A DNA stretch of 64,000 nt from Magicicada septendecula (GCA_034769895.1 CM068370.1:40877844-40941843); one strand, 5' to 3'. Positions 10,595 to 22,708 are shown, counted from the stretch's first letter. Translations and numbers: made by a program. The notes: generated by a model from the sequence alone, not told the origin.

Positions 10595-11929
10595 CGAGGG
10601 CTATCCAGAAAGTAACAGACGTTTTGAAATAAAAAATTTACAAAATGAAAAAACAAAATTTTATTATATACATTTGAAAGGTACACTCTTAAGCTATTTT
10701 TCTACATAATCGCCATTCAAATTAAGGCACTTATCATACCGTGGCACAAGTTTTTCAATACCGTCTCTGTAGAAATCTGCCGCCTGCGATTTCAACCACT
10801 GGTTTACACCGGCATGCAGTTCGGCGTCAGTATCAAAGCGTTGTGTAGCGAGCCATGTCTTCATCGCTGGGAAGAGGTGATAGTCGCTCGGCGCCAAATC
10901 CGGGCTGTATGGTGGATGATCGAACACCTCCCATCCAAAACTATCGAAGAGCTCTCGGGTACGATTGGCCGTGTGTGGACGTGCGTTGTCGTGAAAAAAC
11001 AAAACCTTCGCACTAAGTTTTCCCCGACGCTTGTTTTGTATCGCGCGCCTTAACTTTCTCAGTGTTTCACAATACCTCTCTGAGTTAATTGTTGTGCCAC
11101 GTTCAAGAAAATCAACGAGAATCACTCCTTCAGAGTCCCAAAACACAGTAGCCATGATCTTTCTTGCTGACAGCGTTTGCAAACACTTCCTTGGTTTCTT
11201 GGGAGAATTTGTGTGTCCCCATTCCATCGACTGCCTTTTTGTTTCACTATTGACATGCTTCACCCAAGTCTCGTCCCCAGTTACGATACGATCGATAACT
11301 TTGTTACCATTTTTGTCGTAATCTTCGAGGAAAGTTAGTGCTGCAGCCAGTCTCTGTTTTTTGTGGTCTTCCGTTAGGATTTTCGGAATCCACCTAGCAC
11401 AAAATTTGTGGTAACCAAGCTTTTCCGCCACAATTTCATGCACCAAACTCCGTGAAATTTGGGGAAATTGTTTTGAAAGTTCCGAAATCGTGAAACGACG
11501 ATCTTCACGAATTTTGTCGTTGATTTTCATCACCAGTTCATCAGTCACATGGCTAGGTCTACCACTGCGGTCCTCATCGTGAACATTGGTACAGCCATTT
11601 TTAAAATCAATGCACCATTGCCTCACTCGGCTTTCACTCATTATTCCTTTTCCGTACACATCACAAAGTTGGCGATAAATTTCAATTGGTTTGTGATTTT
11701 TTGCCAACAAAAACCTAATCACAGAACGCACCTCACAAGTGGCGGGATTTTCTATTGCAGCGCACATTTTAACACGTCACAGAGAGCAAAGTAAGAGGGG
11801 CACAGACCGCACGCTACCACAGCTGGTTGCGTACTAAGTGTAGGAACGTTCCAACACCAAGATGGCGGCTCTATCCCCGCCCACCGCCGCGGTCGGTCAA
11901 AACGTCTGTTACTTTCTGGATAGCCCTCG
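10595..11929 (-). mobile_element. Complete mariner transposon (1335 bp)
   Basis: Terminal inverted repeats CGAGGGCTATCCAGAAAGTA (left) and the matching reverse complement (right, ending GATAGCCCTCG), extending to about 30 bp. The element is flanked by TA at 10593-10594 and 11930-11931, the mariner target. It carries one intact transposase gene on the minus strand. It lies in the TDRD3 intron, antisense to the gene. Everything needed for a self-mobile mariner is present in sequence, though activity is not shown. Confidence 0.95.
10694..11767 (-). CDS. Mariner transposase, intact (357 aa)
   Basis: ATG at 11765-11767, no internal stop, 357 residues, slightly longer than the usual ~345-350. The N-terminal ~110 residues form two helix-turn-helix segments that bind the TIRs (MSESRVRQWCIDFKNG). 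The catalytic part has VTGDETWV (D165), FFHDNARPH (D260) and YSPDLAPSDYHLF (D295), with 34 residues between the last two: the mariner DD34D RNase-H-fold triad. It cuts and pastes the element at TA. The TIR and the C-terminal YDKCLNLNGDYVEK are like the vertumnana group. Four other mariner pieces in this window resemble it only distantly, so this copy is probably the youngest. Confidence 0.95.
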   Translation of the reverse strand: MCAAIENPATCEVRSVIRFLLAKNHKPIEIYRQLCDVYGKGIMSESRVRQWCIDFKNGCTNVHDEDRSGRPSHVTDELVMKINDKIREDRRFTISELSKQFPQISRSLVHEIVAEKLGYHKFCARWIPKILTEDHKKQRLAAALTFLEDYDKNGNKVIDRIVTGDETWVKHVNSETKRQSMEWGHTNSPKKPRKCLQTLSARKIMATVFWDSEGVILVDFLERGTTINSERYCETLRKLRRAIQNKRRGKLSAKVLFFHDNARPHTANRTRELFDSFGWEVFDHPPYSPDLAPSDYHLFPAMKTWLATQRFDTDAELHAGVNQWLKSQAADFYRDGIEKLVPRYDKCLNLNGDYVEK

Positions 11930-12189
11930 TAAATCCCACCATATTGAGTACACAAACACGTGCGCGTACACACACATACACAGAGGGTGGATTCAGTTGT
12001 ACAGATTTATGATAATTAACACATTCCAGTCGATGCCTGAGTCCAGCTCAAGCAGGCAGTTTATTGGCAGCAGACGGCGGTCGGCTGTCACTTGAGCGAA
12101 CGTTTACAAGGTTATCACTTCTTTCACTCGAGGTGTATTCGATTGCCATTTTCACCGTTTGAAAGATTGATTCTTGCTTTAGTTCCAAA

Positions 12190-12820
12190 AACATTCACTA
12201 TAAGCAGCACCAAGCATATGAGAGCATATGGGACCGTAAATAAGCATAACTTGCGTTATTGGGCACCTGAACAACTATATCTTATTCACCAGCATCCTCT
12301 ACACTCTTAACGAGTCACAGTGTGGTGTTCTGTTAGCTCTTATGGAATTATTGGACCTTATTTTTTTGAGGAAAATGGTGTCACAGCTACTGTCAATTCA
12401 GCTCATTACATTCATATGCTTCAAATGTTCTTCAAGCCAGAACTAAGAAGACTACGAATTGCCTTGAAAAATTTCTGGTTTCAGCAAGGTGGCTCTATGG
12501 CACACACCATGAACGATTCAGTGAGTGTTCTTCAATGCGTATTTCATGGATGCTTCATTCACATTTTGGCGATGTTCCGTGGCCTCCAAGATCTCCCGAC
12601 TTGTCAATGTGTGACTTTTTCCTGTGGGGGTACCTCAAAAGCCTTGTGTTCGCTAATAAACCCCGCAATTTGGATGAGTTGAAGAATGCCATCATTCAAG
12701 AAATTGCTGCCATCCCTCAAGAGATGTTGGCCTGTGTGATGCAGGATTTACAGCGGAAACTTGAAAACTGCAATCAAGAAGCTGGGCGTCACCTCGCCAA
12801 CATTATTTTTCACTATTAAG
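12190..12820 (+). pseudogene. Tc1/mariner-superfamily transposase relic, frameshifted
   Basis: Fragments in two frames: GIIGPYFFEENGVTATVNSA (12347 on), a degenerate GGSMAHT motif where a catalytic Asp-containing block is expected, then WPPRSPDLSMCDFFLWGYLK (12578 on) and PRNLDELKNAI. The order and the SPDL-x-CDFFLWGYLK block are those of the IS630/Tc1/mariner DDD transposases common in insects. At least one frameshift near 12540 makes it dead. TIRs were not located, so the element limits are unknown. Confidence 0.75.
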
Positions 12821-13278
12821 GTAGATCCTAACATAACTCAAATGGCATGTATTAAGCTGTAATTTTGTATTAAGCTTTCAACCCACTTGAAGTTTAAAGT
12901 TTACTGAGTATTGGTTATTTAAAAACTGTCCAATTCCCGTGTGTCACACTGTAGTTAAACACATACAATTTTGGGAATAATAGAGAACAGAAATTACCCT
13001 TTAATAAGAATTTGTTTCCTGACACGTGGTTTATTTACAGTAGGTCTGTAAACTATGTAATTTTGATGTTCTGGCAAAGTTGCACTCATGTCAGAAGGTT
13101 GGAAAAAACATGACTTTGGATTTCATTGGATTGGATTTCATAAAGTAATGAAAACTCACCAAAAATGAAACTACGTGCTTGGATAGGATTTCAGTGCTGT
13201 ATTTACTTACTTTTTTTATGTCAGATGCGGTGGTAGTTATAAAGTTCTCTCTAAAAACTTTTGATTCTGGAATAGTAG
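12821..13278. other. Intron sequence, nothing recognised
   Basis: Non-coding, AT-rich; it probably includes the 3' flank of the transposase relic. Ends at the target duplication of the LTR element. Confidence 0.35.
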
Positions 13279-13282
13279 CCTG

Positions 13283-14324
13283 CGAGAACCTACAGATTTA
13301 TAAGAAAATAATATTTAATAAACAATATACATACACAAGTCCCTTACCTTTATCGGGTCTCAGTCTTCATGTGAACTCGTACCTATAAGTGATTTTGGGT
13401 TATGGTTTTATTAATGAACTCGACTCTCATTGTATTTGTTAATCCACATAAATTTTTATTTAACCTTTTTTCATACTCTTTTAAATTTATTGACTATTCA
13501 TTTTTTTCTTTCAAAAAAATATTACTGTTCTTTCAGTTATTATTTTTTCTTTTAAAAATACTAAAACAACCATTTAGGCTACTTTAACATGATAAATATT
13601 CTAACAACTAGTTTCAAACCTTAACAAAAATTAATTAAATTATAGTAAGACAACCCAGTATCTGCTCATTCACTCAGATTTAGAGCTCTTTTAAATTAAT
13701 TTTTCATGATTGATTGAATGTGATACATTTACGTCTTTAACGGCGTCACTGCTGCCCATGTGCCACACTCCGCATTTTCATCACCCTTTGTCCAAAAAAT
13801 GTTATACTGCTTTAATTTCGATGCCACTGAATTATAACTGTTCTCACTAGTTTACATCACTTTAAATTATGATTTAACCATGTTTTTCGAAGGTTTTACT
13901 AGATTTCGGCTCGCGGGCCTTTTATGTTCAACCAGCCGGTTGGGTGATTGTTAAGCGACAGACGCACACCACGAGCGTCCAAAATGGCCCGAAGTTCTTC
14001 AGTCATGGCAACTTGGTCTGCCATTGGTGCCCCAGCGGTACCACGTGACACGACAAATATTCAACACTGTATATAGTACATCCACTGTAACTGATCAACT
14101 AGCCGTGTACGTGATAATTCAACTGTAAAGACGGGCACTTCCGCGCTTGCTCGCATTCCAGAATACCTGCTAGCCGTGCTTGTTGATATATTTTCTGGAC
14201 CAACATGCGGATGGGCGTCACCTACAGGAATGTCTTGTTACAGATTGAGGCCTTGTGTGGGTAACTACACTGCGTCGTATTCACAATTAAATTTAAACCT
14301 ATCGCACAATTCTGCCCCGTTACA
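13283..14324 (-). repeat. 3' LTR (1042 bp) of the gag-only element
   Basis: In minus sense it begins TGTAACGGGGCAGAATTGTG and ends GTAGGTTCTCG. It is highly similar to 19660-20707 over its full length, with a few substitutions and small indels. The terminal base pair differs from the canonical CA of the other copy. Confidence 0.93.
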
Positions 14325-14345
14325 ATACCCCCCCCAATGAGAGGT
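14325..14345 (-). other. Polypurine tract of the gag-only element
   Basis: In minus sense CCTCTCATTGGGGGGGG leads straight into TATTGTAACG, the 3' LTR start. Correct position for the plus-strand primer. Confidence 0.7.
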
Positions 14346-17300
14346 TTTCTGCCGAAACAGAAAAACTCATTGCTAAACCCTAAGAGGATCAGTGAGGATA
14401 TGGTGCTAACAACCCCCCTTTAATTTCTTAACACACCATGGGTAAACTACCCCCATAGCTCGGCGACTATGGCTGCATCTGCACGACCTTGCTGGACTTC
14501 TCTGTTTGAGATCCCAACACCGTAAAATCGGACAGGCACTCACCACAGTACCACCTTACTTTGTAACATTGCAAATAAAATTCCATAACTGGCCTTGTAC
14601 AATACCAGATCCTCTACTGATATGTATCCCCTTACATCCATACTGGGTTGCCTTTAGCAAAATACTGTGAAACACTATTAATCAGTTTAAATACTAAAAT
14701 CTTACTCTTACCTTCGGGTTTTTTTCCAGAGTCGTACAGACGAAACTGCTGCAGAAAGGATTATTTGAGATACAAGGTGTTAAGCTTAATACACTGTTTA
14801 TGCTAGAACCAATTGCTTTTGGTTTATTGAATGATTAATTATTTCGTCTCCCTTTTATAACACTTAAATTTCTTATTTCTTTTCTGTTATATTAAAATAC
14901 TCATTGAAGGAGTAACCATTAGTAGAAATCAAACAAATTGACAAGATGAATAATTCTTACTTAACTAGCTTATGACAACTATTTATTTTTTGTAATGAAC
15001 CAATACGTGATTTAACCCCACACTCACACACATTCGTTCTTTTACATGGACATTCTATTCAACCCCACTTTGAGATGTCTGATATACATTTTAAATTTAC
15101 AATTTATTTATGTTGAATTATACTCTGGGAAAAAAGGTAAAATGATTTTAGTTAAAACTCAGTTGATACTTAACGACTGAAGAACTCCGCTGTGTTGCAC
15201 CTTTGCTGTGAATGCACTGGTTTTTTGGTTGACACACCATAAATTAGTTTTGACACTGTTTAACTGCGGTACTGTTGTTGATTGGTTCGTATTATGTTGA
15301 TGCGTCACTATTATTTTAATCCACTATAGAATAACATTTCTTTTTATTTTGTCGGCCGACGTAACTTTTCGAACACTTAGATCTTAGGTTGGCCGCGCGC
15401 TACCCTGTTTGTACAACTTTTTATACTTGTTTTAGTAATGTAAAAGATTGAAAGATAGGCTGACTCTTAATTACGGCCTATCTTGTACCCGAGGCCACTG
15501 TTTTATTTGAATAAACTGCACTGTTTGCTGCTGCTGCTTACTACTGTTGTACACTCTCTGATGACAAACTGCAGACTGTTTCACAAGGACTGCTGCTTAC
15601 TGGGGCAGTTACGCAATACGTCTGGACAATTCTTTAGGCTAACCGTGTGTATTGCTGGTTACTGGGGCACCTCACAGGTGAAGTCTGACAATTTGAAAAT
15701 TAACTGAATTGATACAAAATAAAATTAAAACTATGGGATCACACACTTCTGTACCATTACAACTGGGTGTGTACACATATTCATTACTAGCTTAAACACA
15801 AGATCTCTAAATACTCAACGTTAATATAATATTCACATAAATATGGCATATTTAGTTTTACATAAAATTCCCTTCCATTTCTCAAACTTTACTTTCTTGC
15901 TTGACATTATTATTTCAAATCAAATCAACTTATTTAAATTTTGTTCAAATAATACAATAAATCTAAGTCCCTTACCAAAGATTCACACTGACGTTAATTT
16001 ACATCATCTCTCTCAATTAATTTAATCATAATTTTCAAAATTCAAAGTCTTTATGAATTTATTTTCCTTTACAACTCCTCTTAATTTACATGTTAACAAT
16101 CCTGTTAAACAAAATAAAATAAACAACTTATCCCTATCATCTATTCAAACACAATTACACATGATTACAAAATATACCATAACATAAACATCATGAATCA
16201 GCTGACACCTTCTCTACCTATAGTGAACATTAAAAATTAAAATAAACTTCTTTACTGCAAAGAACAAAATTTTTTTTTTCAAAAAAATTTAATTTCCAAA
16301 AAAGCTATTTTACCAATTAATAAAAATAATTATTCAATCATTTAATTAAATTGATTAACAAAAGAATCTATGAATTAATTATAAGAAACATACTACATCT
16401 CTAACACCAGTCATCAGCTGATACCTCATGGTCAGGTGAATGACCTTACCCTAGACACACTACACAAAATTATACAATGTAAAATACATAATACATGTTT
16501 ATAATTCCTACACTCTAACATAGTACAACATAATAAAACATAAACATTCATAAATAATACAAATCTCATTCCATTAAAATAAACATTTAATTTGCATCTG
16601 AATCAAATTGCAAACATTTCACCTTTAGGTTTAGTTTTAACTTCTATTAACTCTTTACCTTGTTACATTGTATTATTACATTTCCATTACGAATTTCTAT
16701 TAATCATTTTCATCATTAATTAGTTTGGGTGATTTTCCGTCATTCACAATGATTCGATTTATTGAATGGGCATTAAAATATAACCTTACCCCCCTTCTTC
16801 CTTCTAACAACCATTTACGGATTTATATAGGATGACACCAATCTCTCAAAAATATTTACCTCCATTAAATTCTCTCTAACTCCACTTAAATCATTCTCCT
16901 CTTATAATAAAATACCTGATACCTTCTTTGTACCTAGGATGTGTGTTCCCTTCCTGTATACTCATTCCCTTATTAGTTCCTGGCCCTTTCCCAGGTAACT
17001 CCGCCAAACCCCATTTAAAACTATTCCTCCCGCCACAACGCCTGTCGTTGAGGAGTCCTTACACCTCCACCCTCACTACAAAATATATGTACCCTCTATT
17101 TACTCTCCATTTACCTCACTCACTTTCTCTACATACATGTACTCCCGCTACTGTGTCCCTACTATTAACCCGTTTCAGTATTACTTTTATTCCAAAATTC
17201 TTATTCTGTCTAACACCCATTTAAAATAACTTTGATTGATTTAAATGCCTTATTGAAACAATTATCACCCAAACTCTATCTTTTACAACATTTTACATTA

Positions 17301-18020
17301 CGTTAACCATTGAAAACTACACTAGAAAATTCATAACTACCTCAAATTAATTTAATCATTTAATTAAAACCTCTTAAACACATTTAAAATTTATTATTCA
17401 GACATTAAACATTTTATTTTATTTAAATTGCATTATACACTTCATACTTACATTACATCGCTCAATTGAATAAACACATGATTCCTGTCATAAACACAAA
17501 ATTATAAACATTCATTACCACAAATATCACGTACAACCATATGTACCTTCTGAAACATAACAATCATATGACTCCACAACTAAACACCTTTTACATTTAT
17601 TCATTTACTATATATTTATTCAGTTTCTTTTATAATCATATAAAATCATTTAAATTCATTAGCAACCTTTATTTCTACCACATTTAAATTAGTTAATTCA
17701 TCTACAATTTATTTTAATTTAATCAGTTATTTAAAACACAATTTATTTTAATTACCTTATTCCAAAACAATTACAATTCATTTATTACCAACTCTCATTA
17801 TTTATTTCGTCTGCTAAAATATTATTATTATTAAATCAATTTCTACTACATACACACATTGTTTACATAAAATACGTAGCAACACAAACACAATTAATTT
17901 CACTATAAATTCATTTACAAGTTTTTGTCATTATTTTTCTGTTTACCATACTTCATTCATCTCATAAGTTAGCTAGGTCATCACCATAAACTAAAATAAT
18001 AAAATGTTCATTCACTTTTT
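14346..18020 (-). other. Internal region of the gag-only element, no pol genes
   Basis: 3.7 kb of AT-rich sequence between gag and the polypurine tract. I looked for RT (Y/F-x-DD), protease (DTG/DSG), zinc-finger integrase and GPY/F motifs on both strands and saw none; the longest frames are under 100 codons. It may be degraded pol or genuine non-coding filler, as in large retrotransposon derivatives (LARDs). Confidence 0.6.
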
Positions 18021-19435
18021 CTAACCCCCATCATCGTATATGAGTCTTACTTTTATATAACACTTATCGTCTTTACTCACATTCATTACATTATTATTAT
18101 TTTTGTAATGACCATTTTCATTAATTATATCAGCATATTCTTTGACACCATTATTGCCTATTAATTCATAAAACCCGTTTACCTTGGTAATTTCGTCCTG
18201 TCTTCGTCAGTATTTTTGGTGAACATAAGGTAAGTTATTTTATCACATTCTTCTACTATATCCATAACATCATAAGGTAAGTGTTTATCATCTACAACGG
18301 TATCATCAAAATAATCATCAATCTTTATTTCACAAGGTAAGCATTTCATATCGTCTATTTTCTCCCATTCTAACTTCTCTATCAACTCTTTATAATTTCT
18401 ACTTAACGTGAATATCTCTATCTCCATATCTACAAACAACTCTCTCTCTAAATATCTCTCATCATCATAACACCTGTCACAACCCCCCTGAACTACTTCA
18501 CTACATGCAAAGGGCACCACAAACTTACTATACTTCTTGGCTCTTTCAAGAACACCACAAAAAATTAAGGGACTATTTGAAGACATCTTGTCTTCCACAC
18601 AACTACTGGAGGAAACCTTGTCCTCATAACACCACGGTGAAAACCCTGTTTCACTATATATTTGGGAAAAATCTGCCCTTTGCCCACCTAACCTCTCTTC
18701 ACACTCTCTCACAATTTCATCAACACTTTCTATGCTCACAACCTTACTCTCTAACACCACGTTTTTAATTATATCACTGTTATCACTCTTTATTTTGCTA
18801 CTACTTGTTGACTCATTACTAGAATTATCATTATTACTTACCTTGTCTATCGTCACCTGTTTTGCATTTAAACGAACACCATTACTATTAACACTTATAT
18901 TTCCGTTATTTTCATTTATTTTGCACTTACCTATATCTGTTCTCCACTCTCCCATTTTCTCAATATTTCGTTCTAATTTGTTACAGTTAGTTTCAAATAT
19001 TTCCTTTGTATTTTCTAAATGCTTATCAATTTCATTAATATGGTTTTTTAACTCACTGAAATTACTTTCACATTTGATTTTTTGTTCGTTAATTTCACGA
19101 CTTAATTTATCAAATTTACTATCAAACTTTTCATCATTGGCATCAAAACGTTTATTTAATACATCAAATTTCTTATTATTATCACTAGACATCAGTTTAA
19201 TCTCCCCCATTATCTCACGCAACCAATCATCAGTTTTATTACTTTCCCTAGTTAATTTTGGGGTTATTTGAATCCCCGAATCATCTGTGACGTTTAATTC
19301 GTCTGTAATACTTAATTCTTTTATTTTGTTTTCTTGACCCACATTTGGAGCTGAATGAACTCCCAGGTCACTCATGACAGCTGATTCATTAAAATTAATT
19401 ATTTCATTTATATCTTTTTCGTTATTTCCTGGCAT
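18021..19435 (-). pseudogene. Gag-like gene of the LTR element, one frameshift near its end
   Basis: From ATG at 19433-19435 the frame runs 418 codons to 18179. The N-terminal half has a long predicted coiled coil (KFDVLNKRFDANDEKFDSKF, then repeated heptads to about residue 165) followed by a Ser/Asn-rich linker. The C-terminal half carries GQRADF and YLERELFVDMEIEIF blocks shared with the gene at 273-1277. The stop at 18179 is caused by a frameshift: the next frame continues to a stop at 18021-18023 and ends in IYDDGG, matching the IYDDGG end of the other copy. The position just after the primer-binding site argues for a Gag-like role. There is no zinc knuckle, as in errantiviral Gags. Confidence 0.7.
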
Positions 19436-19640
19436 TTTTTAAATTATGAAATTATCATCTATTTTAACAATCCTTATTTTACATTCATTAAGTGTTATTC
19501 ACTAGTATAGGTATTACTTACGTATAACCTACTCTAACATGACATCGTTTTTCATAATTGTTTACGCACTCTGCCTCAACCACTAAATCAGTTATTCACG
19601 AGTAGACATGGTCTGTACAAACTTTGAATTTGTACAAACT

Positions 19641-19658
19641 GTCCCTGTTTGGGCGCCA
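19641..19658 (-). other. Primer-binding site, tRNA-Lys type
   Basis: In minus sense TGGCGCCCAAACAGGGAC, starting one base after the 5' LTR end (19660). It is one base different from the classic tRNA-Lys3 primer-binding site, so reverse transcription was probably primed by a tRNA-Lys. Confidence 0.8.
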
Positions 19659-19659
19659 T

Positions 19660-20707
19660 TGAGAACCTACAGATTTATAAGAAAATAATATTTAATAAAC
19701 AATATACATACACAAGTCTCTTACCTTTATCGAGTCTCAGAGTCTTCATGTGAACTCGTACCTATAAGTGATTTAGGGTTATGGTTTTATTAATGAACTC
19801 GACTCTCATTGTATTTGTTAATCCACATCAATTTTTATTTAACCTTTTTTCATACTCTTTTAAATTTATTGACTATTCATTTTTTTCTCTCAAAAAAATA
19901 TTACTGTTTCTTTCAATTATTATTTTTTCTTTTAAAAATACTAAAACAACCATTTAGGCTACTTTAACATGATAAATATTCTAACAACTAGTTTCAGACA
20001 TTAACAAAAATTAATTAAATTATAGTAAGACAACCCAGTATCTGCTCATTCACTCAGATTTAGAGCTCTTTTAAATTAATTTTTCATGATTGATTGAATG
20101 TGATACATTTACGTCTTTAACGGCGTCACTGCTGCCCATGTGCCACACTTCGCATTTTTATCACCCTTTGTCCGAAAAATGTTATACTGCTTTAATTTCG
20201 ATGCCACTGAATTATAACTGTTCTCACTAGTTTACATCACTTTAAATTATGATTTAAACCATGTTTTTCGAAGGTTTTACTAGATTTCGGCTCGCGAGCC
20301 TTTTATGTTCAACCAGCCGGTTGGGTGATTGTTAAGCGACAGACGCACACCATGAGCGTCCAAAATGGCCCGATGTTCTTCAGTCATGGCAACTTGGTCT
20401 GCCATTGGTGCCCCAGCGGTACCACGTGACACGACAAATATTCAACACTGTATATAGTACATCCACTGTAACTGATCAACTAGCCGTGTACGTGATAATT
20501 CAACTGTAAAGACGGGCACTTCCGCGCTTGCTCGCATTCCAGAATACCTGCTAGCCGTGCTTGTTGATATATTTTCTGGACCAACATGCGGATGGGCGTC
20601 ACCTACAGGAATGTCTGTTGTTACAGATTGAGGCCTTGTGTGGGTAACTACACTGTGTCGTATTCACAATTAAATTTAAACCTATCGCACAATTCTGCCC
20701 CGTTACA
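19660..20707 (-). repeat. 5' LTR (1048 bp) of the gag-only element
   Basis: Partner of 13283-14324. In minus sense it begins TGTAACG and ends GTTCTCA, giving canonical TG...CA ends. Confidence 0.93.
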
Positions 20708-20903
20708 CCTGATGAATGTCAGGTACTCTTTCCATTATCAGATATCAAGTGGATGTGATATACCTTGATAGCTGGTGACACTGTTTGTATCATTGGACAT
20801 ACTTTCCACTCACTGTTTCAATAAATAATACATCTATTACTTAAATTTACAGATATTGAGCATATTTGTTTACGGTACTGACAAATACGTGTGTGATTTT
20901 TAG

Positions 20904-21148
20904 GTTCCAGAACCAACAGAGGTACTATGATTCACAACCGAACTGGACACTATACGGTGGTAGCAATGATTACAGTAATCAGTACAGTGACAGGAGTGGA
21001 TTTGCAAACTCAAGATTGCCGTCTAGAAACAATCAAGAGTTCAATAGTAACGATGTTTTCAATAGGCGACCACAAACAAGCAATAATTCGTATAACAGTA
21101 GTGATATTTCAGAATATAATAGGAATAATAGAAGATTTGATTCTCAAG
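20904..21148 (+). CDS. TDRD3: TDRD3 exon: Asn/Ser/Arg-rich linker
   Basis: 245 nt between TTTTTAG and GTAAGT. It completes the split Arg codon and encodes FQNQQRYYDSQPNWTLYGGS and then an Asn, Ser and Arg-rich stretch ending RRFDSQ. No stop in frame; the final G joins the next exon as Gly. A disordered linker before the Tudor domain, poorly conserved in sequence in this family. Confidence 0.82.
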
Positions 21149-21180
21149 GTAAGTTACTACCGTTATTTTAATTAAAAATT

Positions 21181-21450
21181 ATGAGGGCTAACCAGGAAGG
21201 TAGTTCCGATAGGGTATTAAACGAAAGTAAGAATATATTTAGAAAACATTTTTATTGCTATTTGAAGTACATACCTGAAACTACTTTTCTATATAGTTTC
21301 CGTCTTTTTTGAAACACTTTTCATAGCGAGGCACCAGACGTTGTATCTCTTTGTCATAGAAATTTCCCGCCTGTGATTTGAACCATGTATTAACACCTTG
21401 TTTGACATCGTTGGCCACCAAGGAAGTAATCTGACTGAAATGATTGTCAA
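21181..21450 (-). mobile_element. Mariner 3' fragment
   Basis: ATGAGGGCTAACCAGGAAGG resembles the TIR of the complete mariner. In minus sense the coding part reads NTWFKSQAGNFYDKEIQRLV and ends CFKKDGNYIEK, the C-terminus of a vertumnana-like transposase. The rest is absent. It lies inside a 543-bp TDRD3 intron. Confidence 0.8.
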
Positions 21451-21691
21451 AGGTGTATTAAAAAATAAATATTATATGTTTACTAAATGTTGTGTATATA
21501 TAGTACATTGTTGTAATTATTGTATTTTGGTAGTGTTTTAACTATTGTTTAGAATGTTATCCAATTACTGTTTTTGCAGACCATGATAATAATTTTACAC
21601 AAGATGACAAGTCAAAAGATAAAGCACAATTATTGTTGTAAGAATTTTTTACTGTGATTTGGATAGTCATTGATTTTTTTTAAATAATTAG

Positions 21692-21835
21692 GTGGGAATA
21701 ATTCAAGTGGTTACCGAGGTATGAACAGTTCTGGTTATGCTCGCCACATCTATGAATCTGCTGTGCCTGACGTCACGGAGTTACCATATAAGGACTCTAC
21801 TTCCATACCCCCTCTCTTAGCAAACAGTACATCAG
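21692..21835 (+). CDS. TDRD3: TDRD3 exon before the Tudor domain
   Basis: 144 nt between TAATTAG and GTGAGC. It encodes GGNNSSGYRGMNSSGYARHI, then YESAVPDVTELPYKDSTSIP and PLLANSTSG. Both split codons join their neighbours without a stop. No domain of its own; its place between the low-complexity exon and the Tudor exon supports it. Confidence 0.8.
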
Positions 21836-22372
21836 GTGAGCTCTTTACAGGTGAAATTCAGTTTTGAAAACTGTATTTAGAAGCATGTTGTTTTGAAGTA
21901 TTCTTAGAAAAAAAATACCAAGTACAATACACTGTGATATTAAATTGACTGTTGTTCTTAATCAGACAGTGAGAGTGTTCATTAACATTATAGCACTATA
22001 GAGTATATATTATACTTCATGCATCTGAAGAAATATACTTAACACATACATCTGAAACTAAACACGTACTAATAACATGTTTAATGTATGAAATACATGA
22101 TTGGTGTAGTTTTTATAATTATCAAGAATTAATACAAAATTTGAATCTTAATAGTAGTGGTCCTGACTTTAGTCATGTGAGTTCAGTGTGGACCATAGGG
22201 TTTCTATAAAACTCTTCATTCATGCTTGTAGATATCTGCTTAAACTGTCATATTTGTGGTGGGTTTGGTACCCATGTACACAACTGCCAACTTTCTCATC
22301 CAGGCTTAAGACCATCTGTGGCAAAGTTGGATGGTTACTTAGCTCTCTCAAATTGTAACCTGTTGTTTATAG

Positions 22373-22515
22373 GATTCTATCAACCAAGTGGCTACAATGC
22401 AGGGAGCCATTCACAATTCACTACCTGTGGTGGACAAAACGATATAATCGAACCACCTTCATGGCAGTGGAAGATTGGTGACAAGTGCATGGCCAAATAT
22501 TGGGAAGACAATATG
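22373..22515 (+). CDS. TDRD3: TDRD3 exon: first half of the Tudor domain
   Basis: 143 nt between TTTATAG and GTAAAT. It encodes a lead ending IIEPPSWQWKIGDKCMAKYW plus EDNM. The WKIGDKCMAKYWEDN block is the first two strands of a Tudor barrel, including Trp/Tyr of the aromatic cage that holds methylated arginine. Ends in phase 0. The second half of the domain is 6.3 kb away at 28838, behind a dead mariner and three nested Tigger elements. Confidence 0.9.
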
Positions 22516-22708
22516 GTAAATAAATAAATAAATATATATATATATATATGAAATAGATGTATAACAAATTATTGATTATCCAGTATATTTCGTGTAATAA
22601 CTTTGATAGATAATTGAACACCACATTGAAAAGGTATATATTATAAGAGTGAAAACCATTACGTAACATATTAACATGATGAAAATTGAAACTCAAAATT
22701 ACGAGTGT

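Larger units (their letters stand above)
13279..20711 (-). mobile_element. Gag-only LTR retrotransposon with 4-bp TSD
   Basis: Two direct repeats (13283-14324 and 19660-20707) bracket 5.3 kb. CCTG occurs immediately outside both ends (13279-13282 and 20708-20711), a 4-bp target duplication typical of integrase-mediated insertion. In minus sense the order is 5' LTR, tRNA-Lys-type primer-binding site, gag-like gene, ~3.7 kb of non-coding AT-rich DNA, polypurine tract, 3' LTR. I found no protease, RT, RNase H or integrase motif, so the element must have moved with enzymes supplied in trans, or lost pol. It sits in the TDRD3 intron antisense to the gene. Confidence 0.9.

Noticed and set aside
10814-11321. 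Plus-strand frames within the mariner
   Set aside because: Antisense shadows of the transposase.
22222-22372. Extension of the Tudor exon upstream through 22222
   Set aside because: The frame is open but the protein is unlike TDRD3, and a good acceptor (TTTATAG) at 22366-22372 keeps phase with the preceding exon.
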